DNA of 64,000 nt from Rhynchopus sp. YZ270_cl-10 (Eukaryota; Euglenozoa; Diplonemea; Diplonemida; Diplonemidae): assembly GCA_964035575.1 (NCBI GenBank), contig OZ037923.1, positions 868,001-932,000 of the forward strand. The letters are read 5' to 3'. Positions 22,230 through 32,713 of the stretch are shown piece by piece. The notes below the pieces were generated by a model. It had not been told where the DNA came from. It saw only the letters and a list, made by a program, of their open reading frames with translations, and ran no database searches. The position numbers and the translations under genes were made by a program. Positions within the stretch are counted from its first letter, which is position 1. Each line of letters starts with the position of its first letter.

Positions 22230-24040
22230 CCTAGCCTTCATGTGAGTGGACTGTCAGGAAGGTGTTCGGAATACTGTGGATGTGCAGCTTGTGTCTGTTC
22301 GGGTGTTTACATCTCAGGCAAGCATGATGGGCGGGTGAGGGGTAGGCCCTCCACATCCCGCCGGAGGACTTGCCTTGTGTTTGTGGAGGTGTTTGGACAC
22401 ATCGTGAGTGTGAAAGTCTTGCGCACACAGTTGCCCTGTATTTCCTACAAAAGATGCCTTATGGTCGAGGGCAGAGTACAGGTTTGATCAGTGTGGCGTG
22501 TTGTGTTCTTCAGATCTCTTCTCGCTGCAGCTCTCAGGCAAGCATGATAGGCAGGCGAGGGGTAGGCCCTCCACATCCCGCCGGAGGACTTGCCTTGTGT
22601 GTTGGATTAGCTTCCGTGTGCAAAAAAAGAGGAATGTGTGGAACAAAATCAGAGGTCAGGACAAATGAAAGTCTTGTCGTCACAAAAAATGAATTTTCCG
22701 ACTGAGAGATCAGGTATTGAAGACAGTGTGAGTTTTTCATCATCTGCATTCCAACAAAGAGCTGAGTGAGAAAAGGGTGCAGAGAACAGAAACGAACAGG
22801 CAAGACAACACGAAAGCAGTCAGAGAGCCAATAGATATAACAGTATCGACATTGGGAAAAAGGTCCTCGCGTACAGGTCTGTGAAGAGTTACTTTTGTCA
22901 TCATGTGTGGTGTTGTGTGTCGCTTGCTTTGGTTCTGTTCTTCAGTCGTAAATCCCGATGAAAGGTGGCTTCATATCGTAAGATCAGGTCTTGAAACACA
23001 TAAATAAAATCATCATCAGCACACATGCTCAGAACATGTGGATGGGCAGCTGTGAACTCCGCTCTGTCACATCTCTCAGGCAAGCATGATGGGCGGGCGA
23101 GGGGTAGGCCCTCCACATCCCACCGGAGGACTTGCCTTGTGTGTTGGGTTAGCTTCCGTGTGCAAAAAAAAAGAGGAATGTGTGGAACAAAATCAGAGGT
23201 CAGGACAAATGAAAGTCTTGTCGTCACAAAAAATGAATTTTCCGACTGAGAGATCAGGTATTGAAGACAGTGTGAGTTTTTCATCATCTGCGTTCCAACA
23301 AAGAGCTGAGTGAAAAAAGGGTGCAGAGAACAGAAACGAACAGGCAAGACAACACGAAAGCAGTCAGAGAGCCAATAGATATAACAGTATCGACATTGGG
23401 AAAAAGGTCCTCGCGTACAGGTCTGTGAAGAGTTACTTTTATCATCATGTGTGGTGTTGTGTGCCGCTCGCTTTGGTTCTGTTCTTCAGTCGTAAATCCC
23501 GATGAAAGGTAGCTTCATATCGTAAGATTAGGTCTTGAAACATACATGCTCAGAACAGTGCGGATGTGCAGCTGTGAACCCCGCTCTGTCACATCTCTCA
23601 GGCAAGCATGATGGGCGGGCGAGGGGTAGGCCCTCCACATCCCGCCGGAGGACTTGCCTTGTGTTTGTGGAGGTGTTTGGACACATCGTGAGTGAAAGTC
23701 TTGCGCACACAGTTGCCCTGTATTTCCTACAAAAGATGCCTTATGGTCGAGGGCAGAGTACAGGTTTGATCAGTGTGGCGTGTTGTGTTATTCAGATCTC
23801 TTCTCTGCAGCTCTCAGGCAAGCATGATAGGCAGGCGAGGGGTAGGCCCTCCACATCCCGCCGGAGGACTTGCCTTGTGTGTTGGATTAGCTTCCGTGTG
23901 CAAAAAAAGAGGAATGTGTGGAACAAAATCAGAGGTCAGGACAAATGAAAGTCTTGTCGTCACGAAAAACGAATTTTCCGACTGAGAGATCAGGTATTGA
24001 AGACAGTGTGAGTTTTTCATCATCTGCGTTCCACTATTTC
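22230..24040. repeat. Complex tandem repeat array A with five GC-rich hairpins
   Basis: Units of several hundred bases repeat with block-wise losses. Shared blocks include cagagaacagaaacgaacag, cgtaaatcccgatgaaaggt, gaattttccgactgagagat and the 58-bp hairpin blocks at 22317-22374, 22537-22594, 23079-23136, 23601-23658 and 23817-23874. There is no credible ORF: frames differ between units. The same repeat forms array B at 35800-37185. Confidence 0.8.
22317..22374 (+). ncRNA. GC-rich three-step hairpin (first of eight copies); possible structured RNA
   Basis: Reads GGCAAG at the left and CTTGCC at the right, with inner pairing GGCGGG/CCCGCC and GAGGG/CCCTC around a GTAGG tip in the commonest copies (here the inner left arm is GGCGGG followed by TGAGGGG). 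The other copies are at 22537, 23079, 23601, 23817, 35889, 36440 and 36658. Expression is unknown; it could equally be a hairpin that is only DNA structure. Confidence 0.35.
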
Positions 24041-24310
24041 ATCAGATTTTGCTCTGGACCCAACAAAAAAAACCAACAAATTATCAAAAATAACAACCAA
24101 ATATCCCCCCACATCTATTTGTCACCGCTTCTCAAACACAAGCACTACCACCCTTCCCCCCCCTACCTGATCGGATCGACCAAGCACACATCCCACCCAC
24201 TCTACCAGGTGTGTATACACCTTTAACGTTTATCGTCCCCCCTCCACCCCACCTTTCCCTTAGCTGTTACATATGCTCCCCTTCCCTTCACGTCCCACCT
24301 CTCCTTCCCC

Positions 24311-25426
24311 CTAACACCCAGGGCAGAGATGTAGCTTTTGCACAACATAGTTAGAACAGGGCTCACAGAGGGGGGAGTCGCATTTTTCGCATTGAAAGGA
24401 CCCCGTTCCGGTGGTCTTATCATTCAGCACTTCGCTGCAGCCGACACAGTGGGTTGCTTCCGGGGTGGGAAGGGGTTTCATTTGTAATGGAGGACGGAGT
24501 GAATAGAAGGATCTGGCCACATGCGCCGCAGAGAGTAGTGTCATACTGCATATGGCGCACATAGCAGGCAGACCGGGTGTTGCCGCACCACATTGCGGGC
24601 AGACGAAGCAATCCCCTTGCGCAGTGTTGTTTGCAATCACATAGGCGGATGCGGATTTTTGTGGAAACCCCATTTTGACAAAACCCGGCTTCGCTGCGCG
24701 GGGCTGCTCTGCATCCACTCCAGGCGGTTTTGCGTGGTCCATCACTAATTTCCTGAAATGCGTTTCATCAGCAGGAACCGAATATTCCCCTCCGGTTCTC
24801 TCAGCCAAGGCTTGCAAAACTCTGACCTGACCACCAAGGCCGACGACGTTGCAGATTACACGCTCCTCTCGTATAGTGTCAATCGTTTTAAAAACATCTC
24901 CAGGATCAGTCGAGCTGTTTGACGCCCATAATATGAGAACCTCCCGGGTTGAAACTGGGGGCTGTGTTTTGAGCTCGGATAGACAGATTTCGAGGCAGTT
25001 TTGGAGCGTTCCGTTGCCGCTGCCGCAGGTATCTCGGATTGAGGTGTCAATGGCGTGTAGAAGGTTTGGTGCGCCAACCTGCAGACGGCTTAGCTTCTCC
25101 GCCCTCCCCTCTCGGGTGACTACCAGCCCCAGTCTGCCTAAAGGGCATTGCTCAAAAAAGGCCGCAACGAATTCATAGCAGTTCTCCACAATGTTTGTCA
25201 ATCTGTCTGGCAGCAAATCGCGGGTGTGCACACCGCTGGCCCGACGGCCTCCTACGTCAGTGCTTCCTGAGACGTCCACGACGAGGATTAGGTTGCGCAT
25301 CACATTGTAGCGTCGCTGCTTTGCCTGATTCACCTTGGCATTGGGAGAAGAAATAATGGGTGAAGGTGCAGGTGCAGGTGAAGATGGGGATGCAACATCA
25401 GGGGAGGGGCTTCTAGCTCTCTTCAT
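24311..25426 (-). CDS. SSL1: TFIIH core subunit Ssl1 / p44 (GTF2H2)
   Basis: A 371-residue subunit of the TFIIH core, which opens DNA at promoters and in nucleotide excision repair; p44 contacts and stimulates the XPD helicase. Seen: a Ser/Pro N-terminal tail (1-30), a von Willebrand A domain (about 44-235) with LILVVDVSGS, FFEQCPLGRLGLVVTREGRAEKL (about 90-113), STREVLILWAS and TGGEYSVPADETHFRKL-type segments that match p44 order, then the p44 signature KMGFPQ (251-256), a four-cysteine zinc site CPQC...CAIC (276-293) and a C-terminal RING-like CxxC set ending CPGC (327-371). It is intronless as read. The tryptophan-containing N-terminal extension of animal and yeast p44 is not seen in this frame, so a short upstream exon is possible. 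Confidence 0.94.
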   Translation of the reverse strand: MKRARSPSPDVASPSSPAPAPSPIISSPNAKVNQAKQRRYNVMRNLILVVDVSGSTDVGGRRASGVHTRDLLPDRLTNIVENCYEFVAAFFEQCPLGRLGLVVTREGRAEKLSRLQVGAPNLLHAIDTSIRDTCGSGNGTLQNCLEICLSELKTQPPVSTREVLILWASNSSTDPGDVFKTIDTIREERVICNVVGLGGQVRVLQALAERTGGEYSVPADETHFRKLVMDHAKPPGVDAEQPRAAKPGFVKMGFPQKSASAYVIANNTAQGDCFVCPQCGAATPGLPAMCAICSMTLLSAAHVARSFYSLRPPLQMKPLPTPEATHCVGCSEVLNDKTTGTGSFQCEKCDSPLCEPCSNYVVQKLHLCPGC

Positions 25427-26000
25427 AGCATGTGTATGGGGTGGGGGAGGGGGGGTTGTGTTCTGGTGATGGGGAATGTAAATGATGTCGTTTCAGAGCA
25501 GTGAAAATGGTCAACAGGATAGCCAAATGTGTTACCACTCATTCTCTCTGCATTCAGGTAGCGGAAAATGTTCACGCTTTCCCTTTTCGGCAATGCAGAG
25601 GGTGGGCATAAGGGTTCTGGGAACAGCATGTGGGGTACCTGAGGGTTATCGAGCCCCCCTGGAGTTATACAATTATTTCATGTACTTTATATTCTGAATG
25701 GAAGGTATAATAGGGTGCAAAAGGGTGCAGCTCGTCGAAATCAGGCCCACAGGACCCCTAGGATGTACGATTTCCACCAGAGAGTGACCCAAAGAGGCCT
25801 CTGGCGTTCCCAATTTGGCATTTTCTGTCCTCCCTCACAGCCGTGCATTTCGCTGCGCAGCTGAAGCACTTCATCAGGACACACCATGCTCACGCCCCTG
25901 ATCCGCTCCCCATCCAACGAACCGTGCACTAACTCCCTGGAGTTATACAAAAAAAGACAGAATAAATTGAAAAAAAAAATGATCCTTTTTTTTTAACCTT
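25427..26000. other. Upstream region of SSL1 with a possible small exon
   Basis: The minus strand at about 25755-25940 can be read as an unusually protein-like frame (including PDEVLQLRSEMHGCEGG and NWERQRPLWVTLWWKS). The phrase ctggagttatac stands on both sides (25660 and 25935). It could be an upstream exon, part of another gene or a captured fragment; I cannot decide. Elsewhere there is one copy of the atactttc short repeat (25676-25705). Confidence 0.3.
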
Positions 26001-26005
26001 AACCG

Positions 26006-26162
26006 GTTTACATGGTTTACAAAAGATCTTAATATATGGGAAAAACACGGGGTTAAAGATCTTAGCGTTTTCTATTGAACAAACTAAGGAAATCTTTTGA
26101 ACCCCCCCTTCCAAAAAAAACACCCTTTTACTAAGATCTTTTGTATGCCATGGGTTTAACTC
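26006..26162. repeat. Imperfect foldback with AAAAGATCTTA arms
   Basis: catggtttacaaaagatctta at the left and taagatcttttgtatgccatg at the right, with a second internal pair (ttaaagatctta; gaaatctttt). No ORF. Confidence 0.55.
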
Positions 26163-26468
26163 GCTTTGAAGCAAGCCATTCCAAATAAGAGGGGGGTGTG
26201 TGGTGATGGGGGAATAAGGTGGAACGAAGTGGTCACAAAAAGTCCTTTCAATCAAACTGAATAGAAGCACTGTGACACTAGGGGGGCGAACAAAACGAAC
26301 CAAATTTTTTTTGTGAGTTTTTTTTTTTTTTTTTTTTTGAAAAAAAACTGGGGAATATCAAGGTGGGGGAATATAATTTTTTTTTTGAAAGCCTTTGTGA
26401 GCAATCGGCGTTTTTTTAGGAAAAAAAACCCCCTTCCACACATATCTTTGCATGGAGAAGGGGAAGGC

Positions 26469-26582
26469 AGTGGTGTGCTGTATTGTGATACATTGCCCCA
26501 TCATAATACACATCACAATACAGCCTGTATTGGTGTATTATGTATTATGATATGAGCAATGTATCGCAATACAGCCCACTAA
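26469..26582. repeat. Divergent member of the GTGGCAGTATTG palindrome family
   Basis: Left agtggtgtgctgtattgtga, right complement cgcaatacagcccact. The overall plan (tgatgtatt-type centre) is like 26696-26815, but it is diverged. Confidence 0.5.
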
Positions 26583-26695
26583 GGAGGGGAGATGAAGCAC
26601 TCAGAAAAAGGTAAACAGTATCGAAGAAGAAAAAAAATGTGGGAGACTAAAACGAAAGTCTCGCTTTTGACTAAACAATATGGAGCAGGGATGGG

Positions 26696-26815
26696 TAATG
26701 GTGGCAGTATTGTGATGGGGGCCCATTGGAATACGCAAAATACATCAAAATACACGTGTATTTTGATGTATTTTGCGTATTCCAATGGGCCCCCATCACA
26801 ATACTGCCACCATTA
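26696..26815. repeat. Perfect 120-bp palindrome
   Basis: TAATGGTGGCAGTATTGTGA at the left edge is followed through 60 bases that are exactly complemented by the next 60, with the centre ACAC/GTGT between 26755 and 26756 and no loop. Related but imperfect members are at 49434-49574 and 52482-52623. It is a foldback MITE family; perfection suggests a very recent event or repair-templated copying. Confidence 0.85.
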
Positions 26816-26918
26816 GGGATGGGGGGTACAGGATGCCCTTTGAATGCCCCTCAGGTTTCCCTCCAATGTCCTTATGAACTATTCATCACGGAAGAAGAAG
26901 AAGAACTAATCTCGTATA

Positions 26919-27043
26919 CTGTATTCGTACAAAAAAAAATTTATCGACCGTAAAAAAAGGTCGAACTTTCTTCCAGAAAAAAATCCTGAAAAAGGTCAAT
27001 CAACAGTACGGTCGATATTTTTTTTTTTTTTGTACGAATACAG
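26919..27043. mobile_element. 125-bp MITE, TA target (Tc1/mariner-like)
   Basis: Inverted ends CTGTATTCGTACAAAA and complement, flanked by TA at 26917-26918 and 27044-27045. Inner paired phrases are cgaccgt and acggtcg. The flanks rejoin to the dispersed repeat catatactttccattc, which shows it inserted into an older repeat copy. Confidence 0.75.
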
Positions 27044-27045
27044 TA

Positions 27046-29644
27046 CTTTCCATTCAAAGAAGAAAAATCACATACAGAAGCATTATTACAATTTTCCTTC
27101 AATGAAATGAAAGTACAGAGGTATAGGGGATCAACAAAATGGTTCCTTCTTTTTTTGAAAAAAAAGAAATGTTATGAGATGAATGTGGCATACAATATCT
27201 TAAAAGAAATCATTTAAGACGTATGAATTCGTTCACGAAGGAGGATAGCGGGACAGGGCTTATAAGTGACATCCGTTTAAAAAATCCCTTTGCTCAAGGA
27301 GTGCTTTATGAGTTTGTTCTAAAAAAGAAAATGTTTTTTTGAAAAATTGAAAAATTGATGACGTGTAGACACCTCGCTTTTTTTTTTCTCGTGTGAACTC
27401 CACGCAATTTTTAAGGAGAAAAAGCTTTGGTGAGATAAACCGAAGTCTCTCTCGGTGTTGCTTCGTTACCTAAAAAAAGGGTTGGAAAGATTGATGTTGT
27501 TGTTGTTAAATTTTTTTATTGAAGAAAAATACACCCCCTTAACACCTTCCCTTACTACTGTCTACAAGGGGATACACTTCCTCCGGAATGCACCCTGCCC
27601 CTTAACTGAGACAGGGTGCATAAAACAACAGAACGAAGAGCGGGGGGGAGGAGAAATTTGTAGAAGCTTTCTCTCTCGAGGGGGAAAACCCCCCCAACTA
27701 TGCTAGCGCAAGTCCCCTTGGGCTTAGTGCACAGCATTTTGGTTGTGCTCATGAGAGCCAAACAAAGTATAGTACTCCAAAAATATGTTTTGGCGTAAAA
27801 AAAAAATGCCGTCAAAATTACTCCAAAATCTGCCAAATTTATTTGGATGCCAAGTTGGAGTGGAGTACAGTACTTTTTTTTTTATACTGTCCGGGGTGGA
27901 TGAGACAGCTTTTAAAAGGGAAGAGAGGAGTTAGTTTGGGATACACATACGCAACAAAAAAGAAAAAGAAAAACAAAAAAGAGAACAAAAATGTTGGTGA
28001 TGAATCCAAACCTCGTGGTTGATAGTCACCCTTAAAAAAAGAAATAGAAACGTAACACTCATCACACAATAAAACCCATGAAAAAGAGAGGTTGTGGTGA
28101 AACGCACAACACCTCAACCTGTTTTGGTGAGGAGTGGTCTCTGCACTGCGCGGTTCGTCACCCAGAACCGCAAAAAGTGTGTTCAAAAATGCTTTGTTTT
28201 CTATTTCCTCCTTCATTTCATGAGGTGACAAAAGAAAAAAAAAATGGCTTTCAGTGAGAAAAAAAATCGCTGCTGATATACAGTGGGGGGAAGAATTCAG
28301 TGTTACTCTCGATTCACAGAAAACGAGAGTATGGAGAGAAAAAAGGGGGTAAAAAAAGAGGGGAAAAAAGTTTGTAAGATGAACCTAAGCCTGTGCTTAG
28401 TTCACCACAATAAAAATACGTTGTTAAAAATGTTTTGAGAAGACCACAAAGGGTGCGGAGCGTTAACTCTTACCTATTTGGTTTCAATGAAAAGGGAAAC
28501 GTTGCTGGGAGAGGGAGAAAAAAACCAAATGGGGGGGGATTTGGAAAAAAAGGGTAAGAAAAATTGCTTTTAGTCAGCCTGAAAAAAAAAAAAAAGAAAA
28601 AAGGGTCAGAACAGAGCTCGCGCTAAAGTCCATCCCTCATCCCGGGATTTTTGGGGGTTTTGGTAGGAACGTTTTTTTTTTGCAGTACGGGGATTTCATT
28701 AAGAAACCAGAAGTTCTAATATTGTTGAGTAAGACCACCACATAGTGGACTTGCATATACATGTGACCCCGCCGTGGAACGCAATTGGCTCGGAAAGTCA
28801 AAAGAAAGAGGAGAAAAAAAGAAAAGGAAAAAAAAAAAAGTTGGTTACCGTGCGCCTGCGGCGCTGCCTGTTCCCTTCCAGTTTCTACAGGCAAACACTT
28901 GCCCCCTTTACCTTACACTGACGGGTTTTGACCAAAACCAAGAACTTGTCCATTTCGGCAAATTGACCCCACCACAGAACGGACGAATTCCGGAAATGCA
29001 AATGCCGGTGTTTTCGCGCATTTTCATGTTGCAAGACGTCAGGATCAGGGAGAGAAAATCTGGTTGTGGGATTTACATTGGCCCTCTTTACCCTACATGG
29101 ATTTTGACCAAAACCAAAAAATTGGCCATTTCGGCAAAGTGACCCCACCACAGCGCGGACGGATTCCGGAAATTCCAATCGCGGTATGTTTTGGGGCTGA
29201 AAACCCACTGATTTTCAGGAGAAAAATTGCTTCCAAATCTCGGAATTTTCCGAATTTTCCTGAAAATGACCCTTGTTTACGAGTACGGGTTCATATTTTG
29301 CGAAAATTTAAGTCACTAAAATTTTGTCCATTTTTCCGAATATGCCCCACCACAAGCCGGGATTGGCCCGGAAATGCCACAAAACGGGGTTTCCGGCCTC
29401 CCCAGCTAACCTTTTCAAGGAACGTTTTTCCGTACCCGAAATCCATTTTTTCCCCATTTTTTCCCATAATTAGCGCGACCACTGGGTCAGAAGAAAGCTG
29501 TAAATAAAAGAAAAGAGAACAAGTTTTGGTAAAGATGTATCTAAGTCCGGGTTACCGTCTCCAAAATAAATACTGATCCGTAAAAAAAGGTCAAACCTTT
29601 TAACGGTCAATAAACATTCATGGAGAAGGCAGTCCTATCTTTAA
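27046..29644. other. Spacer with interspersed repeats
   Basis: No supported gene. It holds a hairpin with the changed stem cgaag/cttcg at 27433-27470, a gatgaacctaag remnant at 28378-28410, a duplication of the 19.7 kb segment (gaggttgtggtgaaacgcac) at 28085-28235, and repeated units at 28915-29045, 29090-29190 and 29283-29400 sharing gaattccggaaatgcaaatg-type and gaccccaccaca phrases, also found near 1.75 and 15.1 kb. Confidence 0.45.
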
Positions 29645-29648
29645 AGTA

Positions 29649-29755
29649 CCGTATTCGTAAAAACGTCCGACCGTAAAAAAAAAGGTCGAACTTCCAGAAA
29701 AAATCCTGAAAAAGGTCGAACATTAGTACGGTCGACAATTTTTTTACGAATACGG
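29649..29755. mobile_element. Second copy of the 26.9 kb MITE
   Basis: Ends CCGTATTCGTAAAAA and complement; inner phrases cgaccgtaaaaaaaa, ggtcgaac and tacggtcga are shared with 26919-27043. TA is at the left; the right flank reads TG, so the duplication is not clean. Confidence 0.65.
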
Positions 29756-29870
29756 TGGGGAAAAAATTTGCCAGAAAGGGTGAGAGGAACAGGCTAGAAC
29801 ATTTAACAGAAAAGAGCATTGCACATATTTAGATAGCCTTAACAAAAAACATAATAGTGGAGCACACTCT

Positions 29871-29928
29871 GGGCATACTGTGTAGACGAACCAAAAGTTC
29901 GTTGTTTTGGTTCGTCTGCATAGTATGT
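29871..29928. mobile_element. 58-bp palindromic mini-insertion inside a dispersed repeat
   Basis: CATACTGTGTAGACGAACC and its near-complement form a hairpin. Left flank ggagcacactct and right flank ctagggtggctacac join, after removing a CT duplication, into the complement of the intact repeat at 35708-35756. This is direct evidence for a very short mobile palindrome. Confidence 0.65.
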
Positions 29929-30770
29929 CTAGGGTGGCTACACTAATGCAACCAAGTTTACAAAATGGAAAAAAAAAATTCTTTTTGAAAGATGAACAAA
30001 CCTCTCATGCACGCACACATCATCAAAAAAAGGGAAACAAAATTGTAAGATCAAACCCACACACTGTGTTGAGTCTGAAAGAAATAGCCCCCCTTTTTCA
30101 CAAAATGAAGTAAGCCCTGGCTAGCCAACAGTCAGCATACGCTGACATTTATTCCCTTCCCCCCTTCCCCCACCCCTCACCCACGTAGCGAATATGCAAG
30201 ATACAAAAAAAACCCTGACAACGTGTACAATTCCTTTCTTTGGTATTCCCTCACCGTCAATTTGTGTGAAGAAAGAAAAAAAAAAAGGATTGGAAGAAAA
30301 AAAATGCACACACGTAAACTGGTGGGAGGAGAAAAAAAAAAGTTGACTTGAAATACAAAGCCCTCTCATGAACAGTGTACCAGAGGACAACAGGACCAGA
30401 TGGTGGGGGGAGTTGTCAATGAAAATTGCAACAGTTTTTGCAGGATAAAACCTCAACCTCACTGTTCAGTCACATTTTGCAAAAATAGAAACCAACTCCA
30501 GGACATCGTTAAAAAAAAAGCAAAAGCAAAAACAAAAATACTAATTTCATATACTTTCCATTCGAAGAGAAAGCACCCCAAGGACGTTCAACGATACATC
30601 CCCGTCGTATATCGTTTTTGGCGACCCCCAAAGTGCGTTTCCCTTTGCTGTATCGACGATCACCTACCAAAGGGGCAGGCTATATCCAAGGTTCTTGGAT
30701 CACTATGTTCAAATTTATATTTTCTTTTCCTGCATGGGAATAGAGTAAAAGGGCTCATCTTAAAAACCTA

Positions 30771-30873
30771 CCGTAATTGCAAATACGTTGGACTGTAATC
30801 ATGTTGGGACGAGCGATCCTTTTTTTGGGCTGTCCCAAACATTTTTTACGGTCCAACATATTTACAGTTACGG
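30771..30873. mobile_element. 103-bp MITE, TA target
   Basis: Ends CCGTAATTGCAAATACGTTG and the complement of CCGTAACTGTAAATATGTTG, with TA on both sides (30769-30770, 30874-30875). There is an extra complementary pair (gggac, gtccc) in the centre. No ORF. Confidence 0.75.
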
Positions 30874-30875
30874 TA

Positions 30876-32677
30876 TGTGTATTCTATGTACTTAAGGTAC
30901 AATGTACAACGCTGCCTTCACGATATTTAGGGGGGCTACGTGCACCGCTTTTTTCACCCTCCACAATGGGGTCAGGTGAAATCAACGGTAAAAAATGTGT
31001 AAAAAAAAAAAAAAACAAAAAAAAACGTGAATTTGATGAAAACCCATCGTTTCTCGACTTTTGAAGAACCGCTACATAAAAAGAGGCGCCTCCACTGTTA
31101 ACCTACCAAGGTAGGCGTGACGCTGACTACACGGTAATTATTTGGTAGCCGCGCCACATGGTACTGCCTCTTGCTTAGTTTGTGCGTCTTAAAAGTAGTA
31201 TACGTTCTGAAGAAACCACGTCGAAAAAATAATAATAAAAAGTAGCCTTGAAATACAAAAAGCCCTCTCGTGAAACAGTGTACCTTTGGTACATAATTGG
31301 TCATAATAATCTGTTTTTTTTGTGTTTTTTTTTTATAATCTGTCGGTTTAGTGTAGACGCCATTCAGATGATCGTCACCTTTTTTTTCCTTTTTCTTTTG
31401 TGTATGTTTTTTTTTTTTGTGTGCAATCACCTCTCCACTCTTCAGAGCTTCTGATTGAATGAGTACTTCATTTACCCTTGCCCGATTATTGTGTTCGTTC
31501 AGTTTTTCAAACTATTTCAAAACAAAAAATATTTAGATTTGCAAAAGAAGAAAAAAAAATCCACTGAGCGGTGTTTGGTAGTTTGACCATCACACTCCTC
31601 GCTTTTTCATTCTGCTTGCGTTCTTTCCCACCCCTTTCTCCCAACCCTAACATTTTTTCTTTTCAATGCTGTATGACCTTTGCGTATATCTCACCATCTC
31701 TGTATTTCCTCCTCCCTTTTTTTTTCCTCTGGTTAAATACAAAAAAACATCCCTCCCCCTTTTTCATAGTGAACAACACACATTGGTGGTGCACACACAC
31801 ACACACATAAAGGGAGAAGACATCTTAGCTGTTAACAGTTCCCTGTGTAATACCGTTTTTTTCTTTGGTAATCTCTCATTTGATTGTGTAAGCTTTTCTG
31901 GTAAAATGCACCCGGTATTGAGTAGTTTCATTTTGTTCTTTTCTTTTTTTTGTAATATCGTAGCGAACCCACGACATCAGCAACCATGTGCAAAACAAAA
32001 AAAAAAAGAAAAAAGAATATGAAATTTGAAAGACAAAGTAACAAGCCTTTCTCTAAATGAAACTAAAAAACAAAGGCGTTTTCAAGAAAGCTGGCAATCC
32101 TGATGTGAGTTTGACAAAAAAAAAAAAAATGCAAAACAGTGTGGGGAAATAGGAACTAATTGGAAAAAGAGATGGGGCATTTTTTTTTTCCTATTTTTGA
32201 AAAATGAAGAGAAAAAAAATGCCTGGAGAGTACTAACAATTTTGGTTGCAAGAACATCAAAAAGGGGGTATTTTTTTTGTTCGGGGCACGGCAGGGGTGG
32301 TGGTGGTTTTGATGATTTGGCTCTGAAGTGAACCCCTTATTTTCTACGGATTTTTTTTTCTCTTTTTCTTATTCAAAAACCAGACCATATTTTCACAAAA
32401 AAAAAAAAAAAAAAAAAAGATAAAAAAAAAGGAAAAGCATAATATGCAGTGTCATGATGACAACAAAAGGTTTGGGAACTGCAGCGAAGCTGCATTCAAA
32501 AAAAACACGGCAAAACTAATGAGGAGAAACTACTTCGTGGAACTGCTAAGTCGTAACGACTAAATTGCAAAACCAACAGTGTTTTTTTTTTTTTTTTTTG
32601 TTTTTGTTTTTTTTTGATAAATTATTGGAGTAGTGTAGTTGCCTCGGTTGTGTTGCCACAGTTGTGCAATCTCCACT

Positions 32678-32713
<36 letters not shown>

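Noticed and set aside
22317-24023. Repeated small frames in the array (products with GVGPPHP and VRTNESLVV phrases)
   Set aside because: The reading frame shifts between units and the peptide reflects the GC-rich hairpin; no consistent gene.
22230-24040. CRISPR-like array
   Set aside because: Repeats are long, irregularly spaced and share their spacers as well; the genome is eukaryotic and there are no cas genes.
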